A stretch of 49,632 nucleotides of DNA from NCBI GenBank assembly GCA_027449865.1, contig DAIDKV010000270.1:1-49632 (forward strand), given 5' to 3'. The position numbers and the translations under genes are program-made. Under the pieces are notes generated by a model that was given only the letters and a program-made list of their open reading frames with translations, made no database searches and was not told the DNA's origin. The stretch's first letter is position 1. Every line of letters starts with the position of its first letter. This document shows, in pieces, positions 33,236 through 41,411 of this stretch. Source of the stretch: Planctomycetales bacterium. Its GTDB lineage: Bacteria > Planctomycetota > Planctomycetia > Isosphaerales > Isosphaeraceae.

Positions 33236-34732
33236 GTGACGCGACCGGGACCCGATTCGTTGGCGGCGATTTTGAAGCGGTGCGGGATCGCGATGGAGAC
33301 CGGGGCCATCGATCGGCTCTGGCGGTATCACCGGATGCTGCGAGAGGCGAACCTTCGGCTGAACCTGACGCGCATCCACAACTTCGAGAACATGGTGCTG
33401 AAGCACTATGTCGACAGCCTACTGGTCCTCCGGTTCGCCGAGCTTCCCTCGCCGATCATCGACATGGGCTCAGGACCGGGCTTGCCAGGAATCCCTCTGA
33501 AGATCGCCCGGCCGGGCGTTCGGATGATCCTGGCCGAGCCGCGCGGGGCGCGAGCCGAGTTTCTCCGCGAGGTCATCGGCGAGCTGGGGCTCGAAGGGGT
33601 CGAGGTCTACGCGCACAAGGTCGGGGCCGACTATCCCGAACAGGTCGCCAGCGTGATCACCCGGGCGGTCGCGACGATCCCCGAGACGCTCGACCGCGTC
33701 GCCGGATGCCTCTCGCCCGGCGGGAAAATGCTCTTCATGAAAGGACCCGGCTGCGACGACGAGATCGCCGAGGCCAACCGCACCCACGCCGAGGCCTTCC
33801 GCCTCCTTAACGACCACGCCTACGCGATCCCCGGCACCGACCACCTTCGCCGGCTGGTCGTCTACGAGCGGCTGGAAGGGGATGTCCTGCCGACCCGGGG
33901 AGGTCGGTCGACCGCGGTCCCGGCCGAATCATTCGCCGGCGAGGTCCGCGAGATCGCGAGCCCGTCGAACCCGACCTTCCGCGTTTTGAAATCGGTGCTG
34001 GGCGGCCCAGGCATCCGCGAACACGGCGAGGCGATCCTGGCCGGATCCCGCATCCGAGACGAGGTCGTCGACCGCTACTCCGACCGCGTCGCCGGGTGGA
34101 TCACCGACGCCGATGGCCCACCGCCGCCGAACGCGTCGATCCCCTGGCTCCGCCTCTCGGCCCCACTCTTCAAGGAGGTCGATGTCTCGGGAACGCATTC
34201 GCCGCTGCTGCTGGTGAAGGTCCCCGCGATGGAGACCTGGGACGACGCCGCGCCCTGGCCGGACGGCTGCACGCTCTTCGTCCCGTTCCAGGACCCAGAG
34301 AACGTCGGCGCGGTGATCCGGTCGGCGGCGGCCTTCGGCGCGGCGAGAGTGGTGCTGCTGAAGGAGGCGGCGCACCCGTTCCATCCCCGGAGCAGCCGAG
34401 CCGCCGGCCCTGCGCTCTTCCAGGTTGCGATCCAGAGGGGACCGCGCCTTGCCGACCTGAGATCGGCCGCCGTCCCACTGATTGCGATGGACACGACCGG
34501 CACCGAGCTCTCCGAGGCCCCGTTCCCAGACCGCTTCGGCCTGGTCGTCGGCGTCGAGGGTCCAGGCCTGCCCCCCCACCTGCGGGCGGGCAACCGACGA
34601 AGGATCGCGATGCAGCCTGGCGTCGAATCCCTCAATGCCGCCGCCGCCGCCGCGGTGGCGCTCTATGTCTGGTCACGATCCGCCCGACCGGGCGAACACC
34701 AGATTACTTCTTCTCCCGCTTCAGCTCCGTGA
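33236..34732 (+). CDS. rsmG: RsmG-SpoU fusion, putative double rRNA methyltransferase
   Basis: 498 residues from GTG 33236. Residues 1-215 are RsmG (16S rRNA m7G527 methyltransferase): LRLNLTRIHNFENMVLKHYVDSL, SAM loop IIDMGSGPGLPGIPLK, and EPRGARAEFL. A linker (216-240) leads to a SpoU-type 2'-O-methyltransferase: substrate-binding-like part 245-335, then the knotted SPOUT core with motif 1 DPENVGAVIRSAAAFGAARV, motif 2 GLVVGVEGPGLP and motif 3 IAMQPGVESLNAAAAAAVALY. Both catalytic domains look complete and in one frame. RsmG is normally a stand-alone protein. The end overlaps the convergent TIGR03067 gene by 29 bases. Confidence 0.95.
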   Translation: MTRPGPDSLAAILKRCGIAMETGAIDRLWRYHRMLREANLRLNLTRIHNFENMVLKHYVDSLLVLRFAELPSPIIDMGSGPGLPGIPLKIARPGVRMILAEPRGARAEFLREVIGELGLEGVEVYAHKVGADYPEQVASVITRAVATIPETLDRVAGCLSPGGKMLFMKGPGCDDEIAEANRTHAEAFRLLNDHAYAIPGTDHLRRLVVYERLEGDVLPTRGGRSTAVPAESFAGEVREIASPSNPTFRVLKSVLGGPGIREHGEAILAGSRIRDEVVDRYSDRVAGWITDADGPPPPNASIPWLRLSAPLFKEVDVSGTHSPLLLVKVPAMETWDDAAPWPDGCTLFVPFQDPENVGAVIRSAAAFGAARVVLLKEAAHPFHPRSSRAAGPALFQVAIQRGPRLADLRSAAVPLIAMDTTGTELSEAPFPDRFGLVVGVEGPGLPPHLRAGNRRRIAMQPGVESLNAAAAAAVALYVWSRSARPGEHQITSSPASAP

Positions 34733-35138
34733 CAATCTGCTCGAAGCCGATCTGCTCATACTTCTCGGGACGCTCGCCAATGGCCCGGAAGCAGAAGATA
34801 AACTGGTCGTCGCCGTTGAACTTGTAAATCCCCTTGCAGGTCTTCCCCTTCGCATCGTCGGGGCCCTCATTGATCTTCAGATCAATCGACTTCTCCGGCT
34901 TCGCCGAGGCATCGAGAACCACGGTCATCTCGTAGCTTCGGCTCGGAGCCTCAACCTTCACCTTGTCGCCCTGAAAGGTGTAAACCACCTTCTCACCGGG
35001 TGCACCTGATGGGGCGATCCACTTCCCTTCCAGCTTTTTCAGATCGCCTCCGTCCTTCGCCTCAGCACCACCCGCCAGCCGACCGGCCACGAAGAAAACA
35101 GCCAGCCCCAGACCCATCCAATGACGTCGCGTCAACAT
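34704..35138 (-). CDS. TIGR03067-like small exported protein
   Basis: 144 residues from ATG 35138 (the frame starts at 35180). The start has RRHWMGLGLAVFFVAGRLAGGAEA, a signal segment with an Arg pair. DLKKLEGKWIAPSGAPGEKVVYTFQGDKVKV resembles the lipocalin-like TIGR03067 repeat common in planctomycetes (LxGxW...GxK...F...). Function unknown. The last 29 bases overlap the end of the rsmG fusion on the other strand, so convergent transcripts form antisense RNA there. Confidence 0.8.
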   Translation of the reverse strand: MLTRRHWMGLGLAVFFVAGRLAGGAEAKDGGDLKKLEGKWIAPSGAPGEKVVYTFQGDKVKVEAPSRSYEMTVVLDASAKPEKSIDLKINEGPDDAKGKTCKGIYKFNGDDQFIFCFRAIGERPEKYEQIGFEQIVTELKREKK

Positions 35139-35423
35139 CGTCTCTCCCTCGTTCTCACGAGTCCTCCCGGGCCTTCTCAAATCCTCCGGACGCTCCAGCG
35201 GAATCGTTATAGCCCGTCATCCTAAGCGGCGACAATCCAGAAGTTCGGGAGTCCCAGCAAGAGCCTCAGACCGGGACGACCCTCTTGAAGCGATAGGCCA
35301 CCTAAGGTTAACTTTGGATCGTCAAGCTTTGTCGAATCATCGTCGGACGGGACGTGGCGCACCTGGACAGAATGCGTGCCGACGCGAGGATTCGGACGGC
35401 CGATCAGCGAGGGAGGAAGATTC

Positions 35424-36257
35424 ATGGCGAACAATCTGGACGCCTTGCTGGCTCGGGCCCGGTCGATCCGGGAAGACATCGTCAGGATGACGACCGAGGC
35501 CGGATCGGGGCATCCCAGTAGCTCGATGTCGGCCGCCGAGGTGGTCACCGCGCTTTATTTCGGCGGGTTCCTCAAACACGATCCCAAGAATCCCACCTGG
35601 CCGGATCGCGACCGGTTCATCCTCTCGAAGGGCCACGCCGCGCCGGTGCTTTATGCGGCACTGGCGCAGGCGGGATATTTCCCCCACGACGAAATCATGA
35701 CCCTCCGCAAAATTGACAGTCCGGTCGAGGGTCACCCGAACATGAAGCGACTGCCGGGCGTTGAAGCTTCAACCGGCTCGCTGGGCCAGGGGCTCTCGAT
35801 CGGCGTGGGCCATGCGCTGGCGGCCCGGGTCGACGGCAAGGGTTACCACACCTACGTGATGACCGGCGACGGCGAGATCGAGGAGGGACAGATCTGGGAG
35901 GCCGCGGCTTCGGCGTCAAAGTACCAGCTCGACAACCTCACCCTGATCGTCGACCGCAACCACTACCAGCAGACCGGCCCGGCTGAGGAGGTCCTGAACA
36001 TGGACCCGATCGATGGCAAGTTCGCCGCCTTCGGCTGGAAGACCCAGGTCATCAACGGCAACGACATGCGCGAGGTCTTGCAGGCCCTTGAACGGGCTAG
36101 TGAGATCAAAGGAATGCCGACCTGCATCGTTTCTCTGACCCACAAGGGCCAGGGGATGCTCAACCTCCTCCGCAAGCTGGGCGACACCAACTTCCACGGC
36201 AAGCCCCTGCCCGCCCAGAACCTCAACGAGGCCCTCGCCGAGATCGCCGCAAGCTGA
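35424..36257 (+). CDS. Transketolase, N-terminal subunit
   Basis: 277 residues from ATG 35424 (GGGAGGAAGA upstream). It carries the thiamine-diphosphate half of transketolase: EAGSGHPSSSMSAAEVVTALYF, SKGHAAPVLYAALA, GSLGQGLSIGVGHALA and the GDGEIEEGQIWEAAASAS motif. The C-terminal half is coded separately downstream. The enzyme moves two-carbon ketol units in the non-oxidative pentose-phosphate and related pathways. Split transketolases are known in archaea and several bacteria. A 126-base gap separates the two parts. Confidence 0.95.
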   Translation: MANNLDALLARARSIREDIVRMTTEAGSGHPSSSMSAAEVVTALYFGGFLKHDPKNPTWPDRDRFILSKGHAAPVLYAALAQAGYFPHDEIMTLRKIDSPVEGHPNMKRLPGVEASTGSLGQGLSIGVGHALAARVDGKGYHTYVMTGDGEIEEGQIWEAAASASKYQLDNLTLIVDRNHYQQTGPAEEVLNMDPIDGKFAAFGWKTQVINGNDMREVLQALERASEIKGMPTCIVSLTHKGQGMLNLLRKLGDTNFHGKPLPAQNLNEALAEIAAS

Positions 36258-36383
36258 GGTGCAAAGTCCCGCGATTGGAGAGCCGGCGGCCATCCTCGAC
36301 GGTCGCCCCGATCCCTTCCATCCTTCGATCGCCACGCGGCGCCCGGTCGATCCCACAATCTTACCCAGAAAGGTGATTCCCCG

Positions 36384-37364
36384 ATGGCCGGTGCTTCCTC
36401 CGGGCTACAGTCGAATCGAGAGCTGGGCAAGGCCACCCGCGACGCGTTCGGCCGGGCGCTCGAGGCGCTCGGGGCCGATCACCCCGAGGTCGTTGTCGTG
36501 GACGGCGACGTCGGCAACTCGACCCGGACCGAGTGGTTCGGCAAGAAACATTCCGACCGCTTCTTCAACGTCGGGATCGCTGAGAGCAACCTCGTCGGCG
36601 TCGCCGCCGGGCTCGCCTCGTCGAACAAGACCGCCGTGATCGCCAGCTTCGCCGCCTTCATCACCTGCAACGCGTATGACCAGCTTCGGATGTCGGTCGC
36701 CTATCCCGGGCTAAACGTCAAGGTGGTCGGCAGCCACGCCGGGATCTCGATCGGCGAGGACGGTGCCTCGCAGATGGGAATCGAGGACGTCGCGCTGATG
36801 TGTGCACTCCCCGGCTTCGTCGTCATCGTCCCGGCCGACGAGGAATCGGCGAAGGCGGCGACGAAGGCGATGCTCGAATACAAGGGGCCCGTGTATCTCC
36901 GATGCGGACGACCCGAGGTTCCGAAGATTTACTCCGCGGATCAGGTCTCGTTCCAGATCGGCAAGGCGAACAGGCTACGCGACGGCCGGGATCTGACGAT
37001 CGCGGCGAACGGGATCATGGTGGCGATGGCCCTCGACGCCGCCGAGGCGCTGGCCGCCGAGGGGATCGAGGCCCGCGTGCTGGACATGCACACGGTCAAG
37101 CCCATCGATCGCGACGCCCTTCTGACTGCGGCGAAGGAGACTGGTGCGGTGGTCGTCGCGGAGGAGCACCTTGCGCACGGCGGACTGGGGAGCGTGGTCG
37201 CCTATACCCTGGCTGAGACGCACCCGGTGCCGATCCGGTTCGTCAACCTGCTCGACACCTTCGCCGAGAGCGGCGCCCCCGAGGCCCTGCTCAAGAAGTA
37301 TGGCCTGACCGCCGAGAAGATCGTCGAGGCCGGCCGCTCGGCCGCCGGGGCGAAGAAGCGGTAA
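36384..37364 (+). CDS. Transketolase, C-terminal subunit
   Basis: 326 residues. Pyrimidine-binding half with ELGKATRDAFGRALEAL, FFNVGIAESNLVGVAAGLAS (Glu that activates the cofactor), HAGISIGEDGASQMGIEDVALM and a C-terminal transketolase domain (LTIAANGIMVAMALDAAEAL, VLDMHTVKPIDRDALL). It pairs with the preceding N-terminal subunit. The stop is nine bases from that of the convergent DUF4058 gene. Confidence 0.95.
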   Translation: MAGASSGLQSNRELGKATRDAFGRALEALGADHPEVVVVDGDVGNSTRTEWFGKKHSDRFFNVGIAESNLVGVAAGLASSNKTAVIASFAAFITCNAYDQLRMSVAYPGLNVKVVGSHAGISIGEDGASQMGIEDVALMCALPGFVVIVPADEESAKAATKAMLEYKGPVYLRCGRPEVPKIYSADQVSFQIGKANRLRDGRDLTIAANGIMVAMALDAAEALAAEGIEARVLDMHTVKPIDRDALLTAAKETGAVVVAEEHLAHGGLGSVVAYTLAETHPVPIRFVNLLDTFAESGAPEALLKKYGLTAEKIVEAGRSAAGAKKR

Positions 37365-37373
37365 GCGGGGTAA

Positions 37374-38147
37374 TCAGGCCCCGTCCGTTCGATCGCCGGG
37401 TCCATTCTCCGGCGCCGGAGTCTCAAGCATCCGACGGAAGGGTTCGGGGAAAAACTCGTTCCAAACCCGCTGATAGGACGACTCCAGCGGGGCCGGGACG
37501 TAATAGCCCGGCTTGAGGAAGATGGGCATATCCGGCAGGACGTCACCCACCCCGACCGTCTCGACATAGGCCGTCGGATCCGGCTGCGCCTCATAGGAAG
37601 CGAGGGTCAGGGGCTGGTCGGGCGGGAGCTGGAAATCCTCCTCGATGAAGCGGTCCCAGATAGCCTTGTGGATGCCTTGCGGGTCTCGCTTGCTGGGAGG
37701 AAACAGGTCAATCACCAGGAGGTGGACGCCTTCACCAATCAGCTCCGCCGATTTCTCGACGAACGAGGACAGGGCATGGACGCTCGCCTTGTTGCCGGGT
37801 GAAACGATTTCGACGACCGCAACGATATCGCCATGGCGGTGCCGGACCACAATGTGATCGGCCTTCCGCACATAGATCGATTCGTCGGCATGTCGCGTGA
37901 CTCGTGTGCGCGGCGGAACCTCCGCGACGGCCAGTCCAGTCGGGCCTCGCGACAATCCGCCTCCCTCGAACGGCATTTTTAGGGCCAGGACGTCGGGGAT
38001 CGGCCCGCCGATCGGCTGCTCGGGTAGGGCGAAATACCCGGGCGGCAGGATACCCGCGTTCAGCGCTTGCGACAGGAAAATAATCCAGCTTTGATGAAAT
38101 GCATGAAACAGGCCCGCGTCGACGCGGGTCCAGTCGTGGATCGGCAT
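37374..38147 (-). CDS. DUF4058-like protein, second copy
   Basis: 257 residues from ATG 38147 with GGAGG about eight bases upstream. Begins MPIHDWTRVDAGLFHAFHQSW, a planctomycete variant of the DUF4058 N-terminus. It shows the same core pattern as the copy at 5164: VAVVEIVSPGNKASVHAL then LLVIDLFPPSKRDP. It is distant in sequence from that copy. Function unknown, but the E-I-V-S-P ... I-D-L core resembles nuclease-type folds. No operon partner is clear. Confidence 0.85.
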   Translation of the reverse strand: MPIHDWTRVDAGLFHAFHQSWIIFLSQALNAGILPPGYFALPEQPIGGPIPDVLALKMPFEGGGLSRGPTGLAVAEVPPRTRVTRHADESIYVRKADHIVVRHRHGDIVAVVEIVSPGNKASVHALSSFVEKSAELIGEGVHLLVIDLFPPSKRDPQGIHKAIWDRFIEEDFQLPPDQPLTLASYEAQPDPTAYVETVGVGDVLPDMPIFLKPGYYVPAPLESSYQRVWNEFFPEPFRRMLETPAPENGPGDRTDGA

Positions 38148-38232
38148 GGCGAGATCCTCCACAATCCGAGATCAGGGCTTCCCGCTGGTTTTTCTCCTCC
38201 GGCCGGTCGCCCGTTCGAGACCGGAACCCTCA

Positions 38233-39165
38233 TCACTCCGACGCCCCCCGTTTCCGCCCTGGGATCGCCAGGCCCATCTCCTTCATCAGGAGTTGCAGGT
38301 CTTCCCAGGCGTCCTTCTTGGCGGCGGGGTTGCGGAGCAGATACGACGGGTGATAGGTCACCAGCGTCTTGATACCGCTGTGGCGATGCCAGCGGCCCCG
38401 GAGCCGTCCCAGCGACGACATCGGATCGACGCCCAGGATGCCCATTGCGGCCGTCTTGCCCAGCAGGCAGAGGAACTCGGGCCGGACGACGGCAATCTGG
38501 CGCTCCAGGTACGACGAGCAGTTGGCGGCCTCCTCGGGCGTGGGGGTCCGGTTATCGGGAGGGCGGCACTTGAGGATATTGGCGATGTAGACATCCTCAC
38601 GGCGGAGGCCCATCCCCTTGGTGATCATGTCGGTGAGAAGCTGGCCGGCGCGGCCGACAAACGGCTGGCCGAGTCGGTCCTCGTCGGCGCCCGGGGCCTC
38701 GCCGATGAACATCAGCCGGGCGTTCGGCGAGCCCGTCCCGTAGACGGTCTGGGTCCGGGTCACGGCGAGATGCGGACACCGCTTGCACCGCGCGACCTCG
38801 GCGGCGGCCGTCTCCAGAACCCCTAGCCGCTCGGAGGCTGGAACGGGCGGGGTCTCGAAGCCGGGCTCGTCGAAGAGCGAGCCGACCGCAGACACCGGAA
38901 CCGGAACCACCACCGATGCCTCCGACACCGACTCGGGCACCAGCACAGGAGGCTCCGGAACCGGCAAGGCCACAGGCTCAGGCTCCATCACAGGCAACGG
39001 CGACGGTTCCGGAACGGGCGCCGGCGGCGGGGCGATCGGCGGCCGAACCGTCACGACGGCCGCCGCGCGGACACTCGGCCGCGGCATCGCCTCCACGCCG
39101 GCTCTCCGAAGCGATTCCAGTCGTTGCCGGACCTGCCGAATCAGCTCGTGCCCGTCGTCTGTCAC
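38233..39165 (-). CDS. Family-4 uracil-DNA glycosylase with extended N-terminus
   Basis: 310 residues from GTG 39165, which has GAGG with 8-base spacing; ATG 39186 in the same frame is possible. Residues about 1-130 are a Pro/Val/Glu-rich, probably disordered arm (e.g. PPPAPVPEPSPLPVMEPEP). The catalytic part has RCKRCPHLAVTRTQ, GEAPGADEDRLGQPFVGRAG (motif 1), ILKCRPPDNRTPTPEE and YHPSYLLR (C-terminal motif). The four Cys (two in CKRC, one in KCRPP, one in NCSSYL) are the usual ligands of the 4Fe-4S cluster. It removes uracil from DNA and starts base-excision repair. The long arm is unusual and could bind partners. Confidence 0.93.
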   Translation of the reverse strand: MTDDGHELIRQVRQRLESLRRAGVEAMPRPSVRAAAVVTVRPPIAPPPAPVPEPSPLPVMEPEPVALPVPEPPVLVPESVSEASVVVPVPVSAVGSLFDEPGFETPPVPASERLGVLETAAAEVARCKRCPHLAVTRTQTVYGTGSPNARLMFIGEAPGADEDRLGQPFVGRAGQLLTDMITKGMGLRREDVYIANILKCRPPDNRTPTPEEAANCSSYLERQIAVVRPEFLCLLGKTAAMGILGVDPMSSLGRLRGRWHRHSGIKTLVTYHPSYLLRNPAAKKDAWEDLQLLMKEMGLAIPGRKRGASE

Positions 39166-39200
39166 GCCACCACCCTCACAAGCCATCGGATCAAAGACAG

Positions 39201-39328
39201 GAACCACGAAAGACACGGAGTACACGAAAAAAGACAGATCGATTTCTCTCTGAGATTCACTGTGACGACCGTCGATCGGCCATCCGAGAATCCGGGGCTT
39301 TTTCGTGTCTTCCGTGTTTTTCGTGGTT
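39201..39328. repeat. Inverted repeat of CACGAAAGACACGGA type
   Basis: GAACCACGAAAGACACGGAGTACACGAAAA-type sequence (39201-39230, given in part as GAACCACGAAAGACACGG) is found inverted at 39299-39328 (ends in TTTTTCGTGGTT). The pair frames 70 bases, making a hairpin element of about 130 bases between two minus-strand genes. The CACGAAAGACACGAA word is a common dispersed repeat in many bacteria, which suggests a small mobile repeat (MITE-like). Confidence 0.7.
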
Positions 39329-39348
39329 GCTCCCCGATTTTTCCCGGA

Positions 39349-40731
39349 TTAGGGCTGTGGAACACGACGGCGGGGGATCGGATGGGGATTGAACGATCGG
39401 GTGATCCATGCGCGCCAGGCCTCGATATCGTAGCCGAAATCCTGGCCGGTGAGCTTTTGGAGCGCGTTGAGGACCTCCACGTTGCGATACGTGAACGTCT
39501 CTACGTGGGCATCCTGGGGTGGCTTGCTCGGCATCGCGCCCACGCCGCCTGGGACCGCGCCTGGCGACAAACCATAGTAGGGAACGACTCCAATCCCGTA
39601 GGCGACCACGCCCGGCCCAACCACCGGCGGACCCGAGGCGATGACGCCGAAATTGCTGTACGCTCGAGGCGTGAGGCCGGGTGTCACGGGAATTGTGGGG
39701 CCCGGCAGACCACCGCCGCCGGCGGAGAGGTCGGGAACGACAATCTGATCCTCGGACGTGACCAGCACGCCGACTAGGCTCGGAACCGAATCCACCGCGT
39801 TGAGGTTCCCCAGCGCCCAGGCCGCGCGATTGATCACCTGCACGTTCTCGGTCCCGAGCGCCCGGACCAGTCGGGCCGACGCCTTCGAGTCGTTCCTCCG
39901 CTTGAGATGGTCCAATGTGATTGACCGCACCTCGGCATCGGGTTCGTCGAGAACTCGCTGCACCAGCGCGGCTGTCGCCTCGGAACCCTTGATCGTAGCG
40001 AGGACCATCGCCAGGAGAATCCGACGCGGGGCCTCGTCGCGAGCGAAAACCCGCATGAGCGGAACCACTGCGTCCACATCGCGGATGGCCATCAACTGAG
40101 ACTCTGCCTCTCGCTTGCGCTCCGCGCTGCCGGTGACGATCGCCTGGCGGAGAATCCGGAGCCGGCGTAGCCAGGACCCCTGCGCCGCCGTGATCTTATC
40201 AGCGTCCTCTCGCTTGGTCTTCTCCTCGGCCGTCACCCACCGCCCCTTGTACTTGACCAACCCCTGCGCCGCCGATAGCTCGTCGCGGTTTAGCCACGAG
40301 CCTTCAACCTTGGTATGCCCAAGCTTCAGGTGGGCTTCTTCAAAATCGGGATCGTAAACGAGCGCCTGCTGGAAGTGTTGCTTCGCCAGGTCGGTCAGTC
40401 GGTTCTGCTCGCACCAGTAGCCCAGCTGGTACTGCGACTCGGCCGTCGCCGCCACCTTCGCCCGCTTCACGACGTAATCATCGAGCGGACTCGCCTTCGG
40501 AACCACTCGCGCGATCCGATCCTTCTGAAACGTGAGCGGATGACGACCCTGCATCAACAAAATCTGCACTTTCCCCTTATCCTTCGGGTCCGGCACCACC
40601 TTTCCCTGGATCTGCCCACCGCCCCGAAGCTCGATCACGTCCCCTCTCGCCGATGTCGCCAGATAGGCCCCGTAGAGGAATCCCAACACTCCGAGACCCC
40701 CAACGACCCACCGACCCTTTCCGGCGGACAT
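39349..40731 (-). CDS. Membrane-anchored HEAT-like repeat protein
   Basis: 460 residues from ATG 40731 (GGAGAG six bases before). A signal anchor (RWVVGGLGVLGFLYGAYLATSARG, about 6-28) precedes a beta-rich part with ELRGGGQIQGKVVPDPKDKGK and a TPR-like stretch (YQLGYWCEQNRLTDLAKQHFQQAL). Residues about 195-320 form HEAT-like helical repeats (VVPLMRVFARDE, AALVQRVLDEPDAEVRSITLDHLKRR, ALGNLNAVDSVPSLVGVL). A Gly/Pro-rich low-complexity segment leads to the C-terminus. Probably a scaffold in the periplasm. Function unknown. Confidence 0.75.
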   Translation of the reverse strand: MSAGKGRWVVGGLGVLGFLYGAYLATSARGDVIELRGGGQIQGKVVPDPKDKGKVQILLMQGRHPLTFQKDRIARVVPKASPLDDYVVKRAKVAATAESQYQLGYWCEQNRLTDLAKQHFQQALVYDPDFEEAHLKLGHTKVEGSWLNRDELSAAQGLVKYKGRWVTAEEKTKREDADKITAAQGSWLRRLRILRQAIVTGSAERKREAESQLMAIRDVDAVVPLMRVFARDEAPRRILLAMVLATIKGSEATAALVQRVLDEPDAEVRSITLDHLKRRNDSKASARLVRALGTENVQVINRAAWALGNLNAVDSVPSLVGVLVTSEDQIVVPDLSAGGGGLPGPTIPVTPGLTPRAYSNFGVIASGPPVVGPGVVAYGIGVVPYYGLSPGAVPGGVGAMPSKPPQDAHVETFTYRNVEVLNALQKLTGQDFGYDIEAWRAWITRSFNPHPIPRRRVPQP

Positions 40732-40892
40732 GATGATCTCTCCCATACCAAGGGAATCAGGCCCCAGACTTCCCACCCCCACATCCCACTATTGTAGAGT
40801 GACCACAAGACCCACCGCAATCGGAGCCAATCCCAGACGCACACTTATTAAAACAGACAAACAAAACCGTTTACGCAAAATGGGGGATTCCC

Positions 40893-41402
40893 GTGAGCCA
40901 TGCCGTGAATGAACATCGGGCGGAAGCGCCAACCACCTTGAACCTCGCCGTGCTGACCGTCTCCGACACGCGAACGGTCGAGACAGACACCTCGGGCGCC
41001 CTGATCGTGACGATGGCCGAGGCAGTTGGCCACCGGGTGGTCGATCGGGCGATCGTCCCTGACGAGCCGGAACTGATGACGCCGTTGATCCGAGATTTCG
41101 CCGATCGAGGCGACGTCCACGCGATCCTGATTACGGGAGGAACCGGGATCAGTCGGCGGGATCAGACCTTTGAAACGGTCTCGGCGCTCCTGACGAAGCC
41201 GCTGCCCGGCTACGGCGAGCTGTTCCGGATGCTGAGCTACGCGGAGATCGGTCCGGCCTGCATCCTGAGCCGGGCGGTGGGCGGATTGTTTGGCGAGGTC
41301 GTGGTTCTCGTGATGCCGGGCTCCCGGGCGGCCGTCGAATTGGCGATGGGGAAGATCATCCTCCCGGAGCTTCCCCACCTGGTACGCGAGGCCCGACGAT
41401 GA
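40893..41402 (+). CDS. moaB: Molybdenum cofactor protein MoaB/Mog family
   Basis: 169 residues from GTG 40893. Typical blocks: LNLAVLTVSDTRTVETDTSGALI, ILITGGTGISRRDQTFETV, PGYGELFRMLSYAEIG and VVLVMPGSRAAVELAM. These form the molybdopterin-binding fold that adenylates molybdopterin in cofactor synthesis. No other moa or moe gene lies in the window. The stop lies nine bases from the convergent ATP-grasp gene stop. Upstream 160 bases are shared with the divergent HEAT-like gene and are AT-rich near the start. Confidence 0.95.
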   Translation: MSHAVNEHRAEAPTTLNLAVLTVSDTRTVETDTSGALIVTMAEAVGHRVVDRAIVPDEPELMTPLIRDFADRGDVHAILITGGTGISRRDQTFETVSALLTKPLPGYGELFRMLSYAEIGPACILSRAVGGLFGEVVVLVMPGSRAAVELAMGKIILPELPHLVREARR

Positions 41403-41411
41403 TCCCGACGA

